NCBI GenBank assembly: GCA_029557895.1
Contig: JAKQHT010000020.1
Span: forward strand, 62,001 to 126,000
Length of the DNA stretch: 64,000 bases
Direction of reading: 5' to 3'
Source: Bacteroidota bacterium
Lineage (GTDB): Bacteria; Bacteroidota; Bacteroidia; Flavobacteriales; Flavobacteriaceae
Shown: piece by piece, positions 52,365-61,636 of the stretch
How the letters are laid out: every line of letters begins with the position of its first letter
How positions within the stretch are numbered: position 1 is the first letter of the stretch
The notes under the pieces: model-generated
What the model was told of the DNA's origin: nothing
Database searches by the model: none
What the model saw: the letters and a program-made list of their open reading frames with translations, nothing else
Made by a program: the position numbers and the translations under genes

Positions 52365-52490
52365 AACGAAAAAAGTAGAAGAAAATTCAGTGCATCCTTC
52401 AAGGCTCAAGTGGCTATTGAAGCATTAAAAGAGAGAGACCCTGTCAGACTCGCTCATCGTTTTGAGGTTTCACCCAATATGGTGAGCGAG
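52365..52490 (+). pseudogene. IS3-family transposase OrfA remnant
   Basis: The upper-strand frame reads RRKFSASFKAQVAIEALKER followed by DPVRLAHRFEVSPNMVSE, the N-terminal helix-turn-helix of IS3/IS911 OrfA. No start codon is visible and the match stops after SE; the rest of OrfA, OrfB and the terminal repeats are absent. A decayed fragment of about 40 residues. Confidence 0.8.
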
Positions 52491-52503
52491 GCAGGTACAC
52501 GGC

Positions 52504-52838
52504 TTATCCAGACTTTTCCATGTTTTCCTTTTTTATTTCTTTTATTTCGGCTATGATGTCCACGTACAGCTCGTCGCCTTTGCGGTTATCAAAACCGTGG
52601 TTGTTGTTCGCTTCAAACTCTTCTATAATCTTTCCGATACGTTCTTCTTTCACCTTGGAAACAACTCTGTCCAGCGCCCTTTCGGTAATTTCCTGTGCTT
52701 CGGTCATTGCCTGGCGGGCGCTGTTCTCAACGGAGGTATTATTGGTAAACGACATTCCGGCGTTCAGAAAAAAGCTATCGGTCTTGAACCCAGTGTTTAC
52801 GGTTCCTGCCAGACCTTTGGTTTCTTGAAGTTACCCAT
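52504..52838 (-). pseudogene. Truncated conserved protein, probably frameshifted at the N-terminus
   Basis: The main frame gives GLAGTVNTGFKTDSFFLNAG, then MSFTNNTSVENSARQAMTEA and a helical part ending NNNHGFDNRKGD, then an unrelated-looking tail to a stop at 52504. An ATG at 52838 starts MGNFKKPKVWQEP but stops after 13 codons; a frameshift there would join it to GLAGTV. I recall larger Bacteroidota proteins with the FDNRKG segment, where more sequence follows. The truncation lies beside the IS3 remnant. An 83-residue product could still be made from the ATG at 52755. Confidence 0.55.
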
Positions 52839-53166
52839 TGTATTTTAAAAGGTGGTTGTGGCAAATGTTAAAAATCAGACAATAATCCATGAAGATTTTG
52901 GATTTTCCGTATTGCCAGCCCGCAGACCAGACGGGACACGGGTTTTATAAATAGGGAGTCTTTACCGTTTTTGGGGAATTTGCCATCGAATTGCTTATCA
53001 ATAGCAACAAAAACACACTTAACCAATAAAAAAAGTTGTTCGATAAATGGGACAATACAGTTGATTTTTGGATACGGGCAAAATATCCGACAACCCAAAT
53101 ACCGATTTATCAAAAAGTTGCATTATATTTATTTTTTGAAGTCCATAAACCCCTTCCCTCAATGTC
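52839..53166. other. Intergenic region before the AI-2E family gene
   Basis: 328 bp, AT-rich. No gene or clear promoter was seen; an 81-codon minus-strand frame looks random (see rejected items). Confidence 0.5.
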
Positions 53167-54201
53167 ATGAAACAGATTCCAGCACAGATTATCAGGCAAC
53201 TATTCACCTTACTGCTCATTGCGTTTATGGGAATCCTGATTTTCAGGGAAATGCTTCCCTACCTTACCGGGGTACTCGGCGCCTTAACCTTGTATATCCT
53301 TTTGCGAAAATGGATGGTAACCCTTGTCATACGAAAAAGCTGGAACCCGGCACTGGCAGCGGTTTTTTTAATGTTTTTGTCTTTCGTCGGCATTTTGGTT
53401 CCCATAGTGGGGGTTGTGTGGATGCTCGGCAACAAAATAGGCAAAGCTGTCAACAACAGCGAGCAAGTGATCAATGCTGCAAAGACCCAAATTGCAAAAG
53501 TGGAACAATATGTGGGTTTTGACATCAATTCCCAGATAGATACCGGTGCTATCACCGCCTGGATTTCGCAAAGCCTTCAAAATGTTGCGGGGGGTACTTT
53601 CAATGCATTTGTAGCCGTGGGATTGATGTATTTTATGCTGTTTTACATGCTTACCAACAGACGATTGATGAAAGACTCCCTAAAGGAATATATCCCTTTG
53701 AGCCGTGAGAATATTTCTGAAGTAGGCACTGAAGTACAATCCATGGTGCGCTCCAATGCATTGGGTATTCCGTTGGTTGCCATCGTACAAGGTGTTGTGG
53801 CATTGATAGGCTTTTGGATCTTCGGTATCGAAAATGCCTTTTTCTGGTTTGTCATTACCACCATCGGGTCGATGATTCCTTTTATCGGGACGCTTTTGGG
53901 CATTATCCCTGTTTTCTTGATAGCACTTGCCGGGGGCGACAGCTTTCAAGCGTGGGGCATCTTGTTGTATGGGTTTATCGTCGTGGGAACATCCGACAAT
54001 ATTGTACGTTTGTATGTCCTAAAGAAACTGGATGACGTGCATCCGCTCATCACTTTGATAGGCGTCATCATCGGTGTGCCGATATTTGGATTTATAGGTT
54101 TGATTTTTGGTCCTTTGTTAATCAGTCTGTTCATTGCAATGCTACGCATCTACAAAAAAGAATACGGCAATGATGACACGTCCGGAAACAAAAGCATCTA
54201 A
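53167..54201 (+). CDS. AI-2E family transporter (YdiK/PerM-like permease)
   Basis: A 344-residue membrane protein with about eight helices. Family motifs: KSWNPALAAVFLMFLSFVGI near the N-terminus and GIPLVAIVQGVVALIGFWIFG, SMIPFIGTLLGIIPVFLIAL, and LIGVIIGVPIFGFIGLIFGPLL toward the end. Members export autoinducer-2 or act in sodium/proton exchange; substrate here unknown. Its gene converges with the M28 peptidase gene across 8 bp. Confidence 0.92.
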   Translation: MKQIPAQIIRQLFTLLLIAFMGILIFREMLPYLTGVLGALTLYILLRKWMVTLVIRKSWNPALAAVFLMFLSFVGILVPIVGVVWMLGNKIGKAVNNSEQVINAAKTQIAKVEQYVGFDINSQIDTGAITAWISQSLQNVAGGTFNAFVAVGLMYFMLFYMLTNRRLMKDSLKEYIPLSRENISEVGTEVQSMVRSNALGIPLVAIVQGVVALIGFWIFGIENAFFWFVITTIGSMIPFIGTLLGIIPVFLIALAGGDSFQAWGILLYGFIVVGTSDNIVRLYVLKKLDDVHPLITLIGVIIGVPIFGFIGLIFGPLLISLFIAMLRIYKKEYGNDDTSGNKSI

Positions 54202-54209
54202 ATCATTTC

Positions 54210-55589
54210 TTACTGCCCAACCCCATATTTATCAACCAGATAAATCAGGGAAGCCATCGTGGCGGCACCAAGTTCCAATTCGCGTTTGTTGATATGTTCA
54301 AAGGTGTCGTTTGCAGAATGGTGGTGATCAAAATAACGTTGCGAATCGGGTACCAATCCGGCCAATGCAATCGTGTTGTTCTTTAATGGGCTTATATCTG
54401 CACCGCTGTAACCTTTTTCAAAATAATGTACAAAATACGGTTTGAACAGTGTTTTCCAGTCCAATATTTTTTGGAAAAACGCATCGCTGCAATCCAAAGA
54501 AAATCCTCTTGGTGTAAACCCTCCGGCATCGCTTTCCAATCCAAAGATATGGTTTTCGCCTTTTGATTTGGCAACATTTGCATATTCGATACCGCCACGG
54601 AGACCGTTTTCTTCGTTCATGAACAAGACTGCCCTGATTGTCCGTTTTGGTTTTATACCTGCTGCTTTCAGCAATCGTAAAACATCCATGGATTGGACAC
54701 ATCCTGCGCCATCGTCATGCGAGCCGTCGCCCAAATCCCAAGAATCCAAATGCCCGCCCACCACGATATACTCATTGGGAAATTGTGAGCCTTTGATCTC
54801 CCCGATCACATTGTACGACTGTACGTCTTTGAGCTGTTTGCAGTTTTGTCTAAAGAAAAATTTAACATTCGGGTCAATTGCCAGCATACTGCTCAAAAGA
54901 TTGGCATGGTTGGTGCTGATGGCCGCCGCCGGTATGTATTTGGAAACGGGCAAATCGCCATAGCTCATCGCACCCGCATGTGGAAAATCGTCTTGTCGCA
55001 GATTCATCGAACGGACAATGACACCCACGGCTCCAAATTTTGCCGCTTCTCTTGCACCGTAACCACGCTGGTCCACACAGCCACCATATGCCTCGAAAGC
55101 GTTTACCAGGTCTGCTTGCATCGGACGATTGAAAAATACGATCTTGCCTTCAATTTTTTCCTTTCCCAAAGTGGCCAAATCTTCAAAGCCTTTTACCTCA
55201 ACCACATTGGCCTTGATACCTGCATTTGGAGTCTCCACAGAGCCGCCCAAAGCACAAATATTGACCGGTGTCGTTATCCCTGGAGCGGTTTCTATGTATG
55301 CAAATTCTGGAGCACCACGCACCCATTTAGGCACCATTACGGGTTGGAGCCAAACCTTGTCCAGCCCCAACTGGTCAAGTTCGCTTTTTGTGTATTCCAC
55401 TGCCTGTTCGGCACCGAGCGACCCCGACAGGCGCGACCCAATCTGATTGGACAGATGGTCCAGCCATGCATAGCTTTTGCCATCGGTAAGCGAAGTCGTG
55501 TAAAGTGTTTTCAGTATTTCCGCATCATCGGTTTGGGCCGTAACGCCAAATGAAAAGACCATGAACAGGACAAATAGCAATTGTTTCAT
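54210..55589 (-). CDS. Exported M28 family zinc aminopeptidase
   Basis: A 459-residue protein with a signal peptide (LLFVLFMVFSFGVTAQ). A protease-associated insert (about 130-230) and the M28 core: zinc ligands in VVGGHLDSWDLGDGSHDDGAG, the catalytic NEENGLRGG, and late His in the HHHSAND segment. Related to carboxypeptidase Q and bacterial aminopeptidases. Periplasmic or secreted peptide digestion is expected. The next gene lies 11 bp upstream and is likely in the same transcript. Confidence 0.93.
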   Translation of the reverse strand: MKQLLFVLFMVFSFGVTAQTDDAEILKTLYTTSLTDGKSYAWLDHLSNQIGSRLSGSLGAEQAVEYTKSELDQLGLDKVWLQPVMVPKWVRGAPEFAYIETAPGITTPVNICALGGSVETPNAGIKANVVEVKGFEDLATLGKEKIEGKIVFFNRPMQADLVNAFEAYGGCVDQRGYGAREAAKFGAVGVIVRSMNLRQDDFPHAGAMSYGDLPVSKYIPAAAISTNHANLLSSMLAIDPNVKFFFRQNCKQLKDVQSYNVIGEIKGSQFPNEYIVVGGHLDSWDLGDGSHDDGAGCVQSMDVLRLLKAAGIKPKRTIRAVLFMNEENGLRGGIEYANVAKSKGENHIFGLESDAGGFTPRGFSLDCSDAFFQKILDWKTLFKPYFVHYFEKGYSGADISPLKNNTIALAGLVPDSQRYFDHHHSANDTFEHINKRELELGAATMASLIYLVDKYGVGQ

Positions 55590-55600
55590 TTGATAGTGTT

Positions 55601-56989
55601 TTATTTGATATATATTTTAACCGTCGGAATGTTCAACTCATATTTTGATTTTAAAAGATATACGCCCGGCACATAGTGTTTGGGCAAAATGTTATTTCCG
55701 TTGTTCAATGGAATTTCGGCAATCTTTCTTCCGTCCAATGAATACATTTCAAAAGTGATTTCACGATCGATTCCACTGATGATGATTTCGCCAAACGAAT
55801 TTTGGAAAATCACCGGTTTTTCGGCTTCGACATTGGGAGTTCCTAAATTTTCTTGCTGGAACAACCATTGGTATGCGGCGGCAAATTCGCCTCGCCAATA
55901 CGCTTCGTTAGGCGCGCCATAACTGTCGATTTTCGTGAAAACATTATCACTGGTAACGCCATTTTCCAGCATTTTATTTTTGACAGAAATCATATTGTCA
56001 ACCATAGTGGAAGATTCATTCTCTCCGCATACAAAATAGATGCGCAAACCGGACAAATCATTGGGTGTTTCTGTAATATAATCTTCGAGATCGGCCATTG
56101 CAAACCAATATGCCGGGCTGAAACTGCCCACTTTTGCAAATTGTTCCGGGAATTTTACGCTGCCGTAGGTTGAAATCAATGCACCCATAGAACTCCCGAT
56201 AAGCGCATTGTACTGCGGTTGTGGTTTTGTACGGAAATTGGCGTCGATGTACGGTTTCAATGTTTCTACCATAAAGTCCATATACAAATCTCCTTGACCT
56301 CCTCCATACGATGGATTGTTCCAAGGTGAATATTCATTCAGTCGTTCGCCGCCACCATTGTCAATACCAACGACAATCGCACCATAATCGCCTTCCGAAT
56401 AAAGCTGGTTTAAGGTTTCGTCAACTTCCCATTCTCCGGCAAAGGAGGTTGCAGCATCAAACAAATTCTGTCCGTCCTGCATGTACAATACGGGATAGGT
56501 TTTAGTTGTGGTAAAATAGTCCAGAGGTAAATAAATCCAAATCTTTCGGTTTCTGTTCAATTGAGGCATAAAGAAAGAATTGTCCAATATTTGCACATTG
56601 GAAGTCGCGGTACTCGTCGAGCCCGAACCCGAAATGTCTTCCCAAGATAATACCGTAATATTTATAGTTTGTGGCGACCCTGTAAACGTAAACGTGCGGT
56701 TTGGTCGATACCCACCAGATTCATTGCCTTCCACCGAAGCCCAACTTCCCCTTGTAATTTTATATTCGGCAGTTCCGGAACCTTCGGCAACGGTATACGT
56801 CCATGCGCCCAAACCGTCGGGCTGCATGATATGGGTCGGACTTCCGGGGTTCCAACCATTGAAAGAACCTGCGACATAGAGTGTTGCACCTTCCGGTGTA
56901 TTATCGGGAATTGAAGTAATCCGTATGGTTACTTGTGCATTTATTGTTATCGCAAGCAAAAAAAACAATCCGGTAATGCGTTTTTTCAT
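55601..56989 (-). CDS. Secreted esterase with N-terminal CBM-like and C-terminal T9SS type A domains
   Basis: 462 residues from MKKRITGLFFLLAITINAQ (signal peptide); an ATG 45 bp upstream adds a non-signal tail and is not chosen. Residues about 20-140 look like a starch-binding or CBM48-type domain (SFNGWNPGSPTHIMQPD, YKITRGSWASVEG). The hydrolase part has MQDGQNLFDAATSFAGEWEV, GSSMGALIS (Ser nucleophile), and a late PNEAYWRGEFA. The end (FQNSFGEIIISGIDREITFE, YSLDGRKIAEIPLNNGNN, YVPGVYLLKSK) is a type A sorting signal. Paralogue-like to 33918-34724. Confidence 0.9.
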   Translation of the reverse strand: MKKRITGLFFLLAITINAQVTIRITSIPDNTPEGATLYVAGSFNGWNPGSPTHIMQPDGLGAWTYTVAEGSGTAEYKITRGSWASVEGNESGGYRPNRTFTFTGSPQTINITVLSWEDISGSGSTSTATSNVQILDNSFFMPQLNRNRKIWIYLPLDYFTTTKTYPVLYMQDGQNLFDAATSFAGEWEVDETLNQLYSEGDYGAIVVGIDNGGGERLNEYSPWNNPSYGGGQGDLYMDFMVETLKPYIDANFRTKPQPQYNALIGSSMGALISTYGSVKFPEQFAKVGSFSPAYWFAMADLEDYITETPNDLSGLRIYFVCGENESSTMVDNMISVKNKMLENGVTSDNVFTKIDSYGAPNEAYWRGEFAAAYQWLFQQENLGTPNVEAEKPVIFQNSFGEIIISGIDREITFEMYSLDGRKIAEIPLNNGNNILPKHYVPGVYLLKSKYELNIPTVKIYIK

Positions 56990-57209
56990 AATATAAAATT
57001 TTGTGGTTATGCAAGTCTGCTTAAGCTTTATCAAAGATACTAAAAATTGGTCTGGAATCTCGGGCCCATCACATTACAACTTGGAGCTCTTTGTTGAGCG
57101 CTGCATTCTGGCTCTAAAAGAATTTTGCCGTTATGAAAAACTGTAGCGTTGTTTAAATGCGGCTCATCTCTCAAAGGTTTTAAATAATACTAAACCATTA
57201 CCGCAATAA

Positions 57210-58088
57210 TCATTCTGATGCCAACTGTTGCCTGTAGAGTGCTATATTGGCCTTAATCTTGTCATCGAGTTCCGGCTCTTTGATGTCCGTATAAGCACTC
57301 AAGGTATCATGCATGACCTTTGCCACGAGGTAGCGTGCAGTTTCTTTATGGTCGGCAGGGATGACATACCAAGGCGCATGTTCTTTAGAGGTTCTATTGA
57401 TGGCATCTTCATAACATTGCATGTATTTGTCCCAAAGCTCACGTTCCTTGAGATCACCGGGCGAAAACTTCCAGTTTTTTTTCTCTTGTTGCAGACGGCT
57501 CAACAGCCTGTTTTTTTGTTCGACTTTGGACAGGTTGAGAAAAAACTTGAAAATGATAGTGCCGTTGTCCGCAATGTGTTTTTCAAAATTATTGATCTGC
57601 TCAAAACGTTTGTCCCAGAACGTATCGTCCACATCATCAACGTTATTGACCGTTGGGATATGTTCGTTAAGGATATAATTGGGATGTACCCGCGTGACCA
57701 ATACATTCTCGTAGTGTGTCCTGTTAAAAACGCCAAACTTTCCTTTTTCGGGCAGGGCTATGTAATGCCGCCAGAGGTAGTCGTGGCCAAGTTCCTTTTC
57801 GGTAGGGACCTTAAAGCTATGGACGATGATGCCACGCGAGTTGAAGCTTTTGAATACTTCACGTATCAAGCTGTCTTTCCCTGCCGTATCCATGCCTTGC
57901 AGGCAGACCAAAACAGCATATTTGTCGTGGGCATACATGGTGTCCTGAATGTCGGCAAGTTTGTTCCTTACTTTTTTCAAATATTTCTTGATGTCTTTTT
58001 CATCAGTTTCGAGATCAAAGCTCGTGCTTAAATCTTTCAGTTTTGTCAGTTTTGATATCTTGAATTGTTGTATATCTATTTTTTTCAT
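57210..58088 (-). CDS. ppk2: Polyphosphate kinase 2 family protein
   Basis: 292 residues from MKKIDIQQFKISKL; an upstream ATG at 58151 adds 21 residues of low-confidence sequence. Walker A is LQGMDTAGKDSLIREVF, and the Walker B/lid region is FGVFNRTHYENVLVTRVHP, followed by FEKHIADNGTIIFKFFLNLS. PPK2 enzymes use polyphosphate to phosphorylate AMP, ADP or GDP, or the reverse. The class (I, II or III) cannot be fixed by eye. Cytosolic; stands alone. Confidence 0.92.
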   Translation of the reverse strand: MKKIDIQQFKISKLTKLKDLSTSFDLETDEKDIKKYLKKVRNKLADIQDTMYAHDKYAVLVCLQGMDTAGKDSLIREVFKSFNSRGIIVHSFKVPTEKELGHDYLWRHYIALPEKGKFGVFNRTHYENVLVTRVHPNYILNEHIPTVNNVDDVDDTFWDKRFEQINNFEKHIADNGTIIFKFFLNLSKVEQKNRLLSRLQQEKKNWKFSPGDLKERELWDKYMQCYEDAINRTSKEHAPWYVIPADHKETARYLVAKVMHDTLSAYTDIKEPELDDKIKANIALYRQQLASE

Positions 58089-58245
58089 CGGATGTATCTG
58101 CTCTAAATTTTTATACTGAAAAAAGTTGTTGATTTTTTTATCATTTATCAATTATAACATTAGATTGTTGAACAAGAGATTTTGTTCCGTCTCATGTTAT
58201 CGGGGGACAACAAAACCATCAAAAAGACAGTCACAAAATCCTGAA

Positions 58246-59409
58246 TTATTTTGATGCAAAGAGTTTCACATCGTCTTCGCTCACTTCTTTGCCACCAAGG
58301 ATGATCAAGCGCTCCACCACATTTCGGAGTTCACGGATGTTGCCCGTCCAGTCGTAATCTTGTAAGAGCTTGATGGCTTTGGCAGAAAACGTTTTTTTTG
58401 CAGTGCCGTGTTCTTCGGAAATTTTATCTGTAAAGAAATCTACCAGTAGCGGAATATCCTCCCGGCGGTCGTTCAGGGGCGGAACCTGAACCAAGATGAC
58501 GGCCAAACGGTGGTAAAGGTCTTCCCTGAATCGTCCTTCTTCGATTTCCTTTTTAAGATTCTTGTTGGTTGCTGCTACTACACGAACATCGACTTTAATG
58601 TCTTTGTCATTGCCCACCCGCTGTATCTTGTTTTCCTGCAATGCCCGCAAGACTTTGGCTTGTGCCGATAGGCTCATATCGCCAATCTCATCGAGGAAAA
58701 TGGTACCGCCATTGGCCGCTTCAAATTTGCCTTCTCTATCTTTAACGGCGCTGGTAAAAGCCCCTTTTACATGTCCAAAAAGCTCGCTTTCAATAAGTTC
58801 TGATGGTATGGCTGCGCAATTGACCTCTACCATTGGGCCTTGGCTCCGTTCGCTTTTTTCGTGCAACCAGTGCGCCACAAGTTCTTTGCCCGTACCGTTG
58901 GGGCCGGTAATCAAAACGCGGGCGTCAGTGGCAGCCACTTTTTCGATGATGTCCTTAATGTGGGCAATGGCCTTGCTCTCGCCAATCATTTCGTAGTTTT
59001 TGCTCACTTTTTTCTTGAGCATCTTGTTCTCGACGACCAGCTCTTTTCTGTCTAACGCTATCCGCACGGTGTTGAGCAATCGATTGAGATCGGGCGGTTT
59101 TGAGATATAGTCGAACGCACCCAAGCGCATGGTGTTGACGGCCGTGTCCAGATCGCCATGGCCGGAAATCATGACGATCGGGGTTTCGGGCTTCACTTTT
59201 TTTGCGGCCTCAAGCACCTCGACACCGTCCATTTTGGGCATCTTGATGTCGCACAGTACCAGGTCGTAATCTTCTTTTTTTATCTTATCGATACCGATGA
59301 CGCCGTCTTCGGCCTCATCTACTTGATATTTGTCGTTTTCTTCTGTCAATATCTTGACCAGCACACGCCGGATGGCCGATTCGTCTTCTATGACCAATAT
59401 TTTTGGCAT
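58246..59409 (-). CDS. NtrC-type sigma-54 response regulator lacking a DNA-binding domain
   Basis: A 387-residue response regulator. The receiver domain (1-120) has phospho-acceptor Asp54 (LCDIKMPKMDG). The AAA+ sigma-54 interaction domain has Walker A GPNGTGKE (169-176), the loop GAFTSA at 216-221 instead of GAFTGA, Walker B GGTIFLDEIGD, and arginine-finger region GRFREDLYHRLAVI. It ends at VSEDDVKLFASK without the Fis-type helix-turn-helix. Such short forms exist in Bacteroidota. It could act from solution on sigma-54 holoenzyme. No kinase lies next to it. Confidence 0.9.
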   Translation of the reverse strand: MPKILVIEDESAIRRVLVKILTEENDKYQVDEAEDGVIGIDKIKKEDYDLVLCDIKMPKMDGVEVLEAAKKVKPETPIVMISGHGDLDTAVNTMRLGAFDYISKPPDLNRLLNTVRIALDRKELVVENKMLKKKVSKNYEMIGESKAIAHIKDIIEKVAATDARVLITGPNGTGKELVAHWLHEKSERSQGPMVEVNCAAIPSELIESELFGHVKGAFTSAVKDREGKFEAANGGTIFLDEIGDMSLSAQAKVLRALQENKIQRVGNDKDIKVDVRVVAATNKNLKKEIEEGRFREDLYHRLAVILVQVPPLNDRREDIPLLVDFFTDKISEEHGTAKKTFSAKAIKLLQDYDWTGNIRELRNVVERLIILGGKEVSEDDVKLFASK

Positions 59410-59469
59410 AACTCCTGTTTAAAATTAATAGTGTTCTAAAATACAAAGATTTTTTGTCAATTTGAATAT

Positions 59470-60312
59470 TTAGGCTCGTGGCCCATCTGTCGCATTGACG
59501 ATCCGCACCTCCCTTTGCGGGAACGGAATGTCTATGTTGTGTTCACGGAACAGCCGTTCGATCTCAAAGCGCACATCGCTTTGCGGCACATTAAAATTAA
59601 AGGTGTCACTCAACGAAAATGAAACGGTAAAATCCAAAGAATTGTCACCAAAATTGGAAAAAAGCACCACTGGTTCGGGTGTCTCCAAAATTCCCTGCTG
59701 GTTTTTGACCGCTTGTAGCAACAACTTTTTCACCAATTGAACATCGCTGCCGTAGGCAACGCCCACCTCAACACTTCCCCTGGCTATTCGCCCTCGTTGG
59801 GTCCAGTTGAACAGGCTGTTTTCGAGATAAAGATGGTTGGGTATGACAAGTACTTTTTTATCTCTTGTTACTGCTCGGGTGGTCCGTAACTTTATCTCTT
59901 CCACGCGGCCTACTTTTCCGTCTATCTCAATGATATCGCCAACGTGGACGGACTGATCGATTAGAATAAATATCCCCGAAATGATGTCCTTGAACAACGT
60001 TTGGAGTGCCAAACCAATACCAATCATCAGCGCAGCAGAAGCCGCAAAAATACCCGTTACCGGAATGCCCACAGAGTGAAACGTAATGAGGATTATCACC
60101 ACATACACCAACCACCGCACATATCCAAAAGCTACCGAAAACTTGCGCTTGTCGCCTTCGGGCAAATTTTTACTCAACAGTTTGAATACAATCCGAAGAG
60201 CAATGGTAACAACAAGCAATACGAATGCGAGGATGATAAAATCCATCAGGCTCAAATAGATGTCTCCCGTGATATGGTAATCCTTTCGCAAAAAATTAAA
60301 GATCTGTTTCAT
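59470..60312 (-). CDS. MscS-family mechanosensitive ion channel
   Basis: A 280-residue protein of the size of E. coli MscS (286). Three helices in the N-terminal 125 residues, the pore helix SAALMIGIGLALQTLFKDIISG with the Gly/Ala pattern, the beta-domain (HVGDIIEIDGKVGRVEEI, VIPNHLYLENSLFNWT) and a C-terminal alpha/beta vestibule. Opens on membrane tension. Follows the ABC permease gene by 4 bp on the same strand. Confidence 0.95.
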   Translation of the reverse strand: MKQIFNFLRKDYHITGDIYLSLMDFIILAFVLLVVTIALRIVFKLLSKNLPEGDKRKFSVAFGYVRWLVYVVIILITFHSVGIPVTGIFAASAALMIGIGLALQTLFKDIISGIFILIDQSVHVGDIIEIDGKVGRVEEIKLRTTRAVTRDKKVLVIPNHLYLENSLFNWTQRGRIARGSVEVGVAYGSDVQLVKKLLLQAVKNQQGILETPEPVVLFSNFGDNSLDFTVSFSLSDTFNFNVPQSDVRFEIERLFREHNIDIPFPQREVRIVNATDGPRA

Positions 60313-60316
60313 TGCA

Positions 60317-61636
60317 TCAATACTTTAACCATTTAAACAATTCCTTATAGCTTGGTTTCTTACCGTACATCAAAATCCCGACACGGTAAATTTTTGCTGC
60401 AAACCACACTGTCAAGGCAAAAGTCCCCACCAATATTAAAAATGATAAAATTTGCTCCCAAATAGGTACGCCAAAAGGAATGCGCATCAACATAACCACA
60501 GGTGATGTGAATGGCAAAAACGAAAAAATCGTGGAAACAGTGCCATGTGGATCTTCAATGACGGTAAAAGCCCCCACATAAACCGCCAAAACCAATGGCA
60601 TTATGATGGGCATCATGAACTGTTGTGTATCGGTCTCACTATCAACAGCGGCACCTATGGCGGCATACAATGAACTGTACAATAAGAAGCCTCCCAAAAA
60701 AAAGAACAGAAACGCCACGCACAGGTTGAGGATGGGAAGATTGAAAAAAGCAATCATAAGTTCTTGCAGCTCTCCTTGGGCTTCCGCCTGCTGCAAACCT
60801 TGCTGGATCATTTCACTTTGCGGAGTGTTCATCTGCACAAGGTCGACCCCAAAAACCGTGGACATAGCCAAGGTCAAAGCAAAGCCCAGAACAACCCAAA
60901 TAACAAATTGCGTAATTCCGGCAAGGGACGTCCCGATGATTTTTCCCATCATCAGCTGGACGGGCCTTACGGACGAAATAATGATTTCTATGATACGGCT
61001 TGTTTTTTCCTCAATGACACTGCGCATGATCATATTACCGTAAATGATGATGAACATAAACAACAAGTACCCGGCCGCCCCACCAAAGGCAAGTTTGAGG
61101 TAACTCTCAACTTTTGAAGTCTTTTGCCCTTCAAAACTTTCCTGACCGATGGTTACATTGACACGTAAAGATTCAATCTTTTGTATATCAAGGCCATCCT
61201 GTACCAATTTCAGCTCGGTAAGCCGTTTTTCAATCTTGCTCTCAAGGTCAGAAACAATGGTCAATGACGGTGATTCCTTGGTATAAAATTTGGAGCCTGT
61301 ATAACTTATGGAAGAATCCCCAGAGGCAAAAATGTACAGCAACCCATAATCTTCTTTCGCCTGAACGTGCATTTTGGCAGCATTCAAATCCATCCCATCG
61401 AGAAAACGATATTTGGTGTGTTCAGTGTCGGTAAAAGCCCCACTGAACTGGCCCGATTCGTCCAATATACAAATTGTGCGATCCTTATTGCTGTTCATCT
61501 GCGACAGATAAGCCACCAATACGATGAGCGCTATCATGATCAAAGGACTCAAAAAAGTCATGATAATGAAAGACTTGTTCCTTACCTTGGTCAGGTATTC
61601 TCGCCTTATGATAAGCCAAAGATGGTTCATACTCAA
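60317..61636 (-). CDS. ABC transporter permease (NatB-like ABC-2 type)
   Basis: A 439-residue permease. One N-terminal helix (SFIIMTFLSPLIMIALIVLVAYL), a large extracytoplasmic loop (about 55-170), and five to six C-terminal helices with EEKTSRIIEIIISSVRPVQLMMGK, the typical conserved cytoplasmic segment. ABC-2/NatB-type. Overlaps the ATP-binding gene by 4 bp (ATGA), and is followed by mscS. Likely exporter; sodium or peptide export is possible. Confidence 0.92.
   Translation of the reverse strand: MSMNHLWLIIRREYLTKVRNKSFIIMTFLSPLIMIALIVLVAYLSQMNSNKDRTICILDESGQFSGAFTDTEHTKYRFLDGMDLNAAKMHVQAKEDYGLLYIFASGDSSISYTGSKFYTKESPSLTIVSDLESKIEKRLTELKLVQDGLDIQKIESLRVNVTIGQESFEGQKTSKVESYLKLAFGGAAGYLLFMFIIIYGNMIMRSVIEEKTSRIIEIIISSVRPVQLMMGKIIGTSLAGITQFVIWVVLGFALTLAMSTVFGVDLVQMNTPQSEMIQQGLQQAEAQGELQELMIAFFNLPILNLCVAFLFFFLGGFLLYSSLYAAIGAAVDSETDTQQFMMPIIMPLVLAVYVGAFTVIEDPHGTVSTIFSFLPFTSPVVMLMRIPFGVPIWEQILSFLILVGTFALTVWFAAKIYRVGILMYGKKPSYKELFKWLKY

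Noticed and set aside
52868-53113. 81-codon minus-strand frame before the AI-2E family gene
   Set aside because: No homology cue, unusual Cys/Ile-rich composition and no promoter or partner genes; looks random.
57228-58031. 267-codon plus-strand frame
   Set aside because: Fully antisense to the PPK2 gene; a result of codon bias on the other strand.
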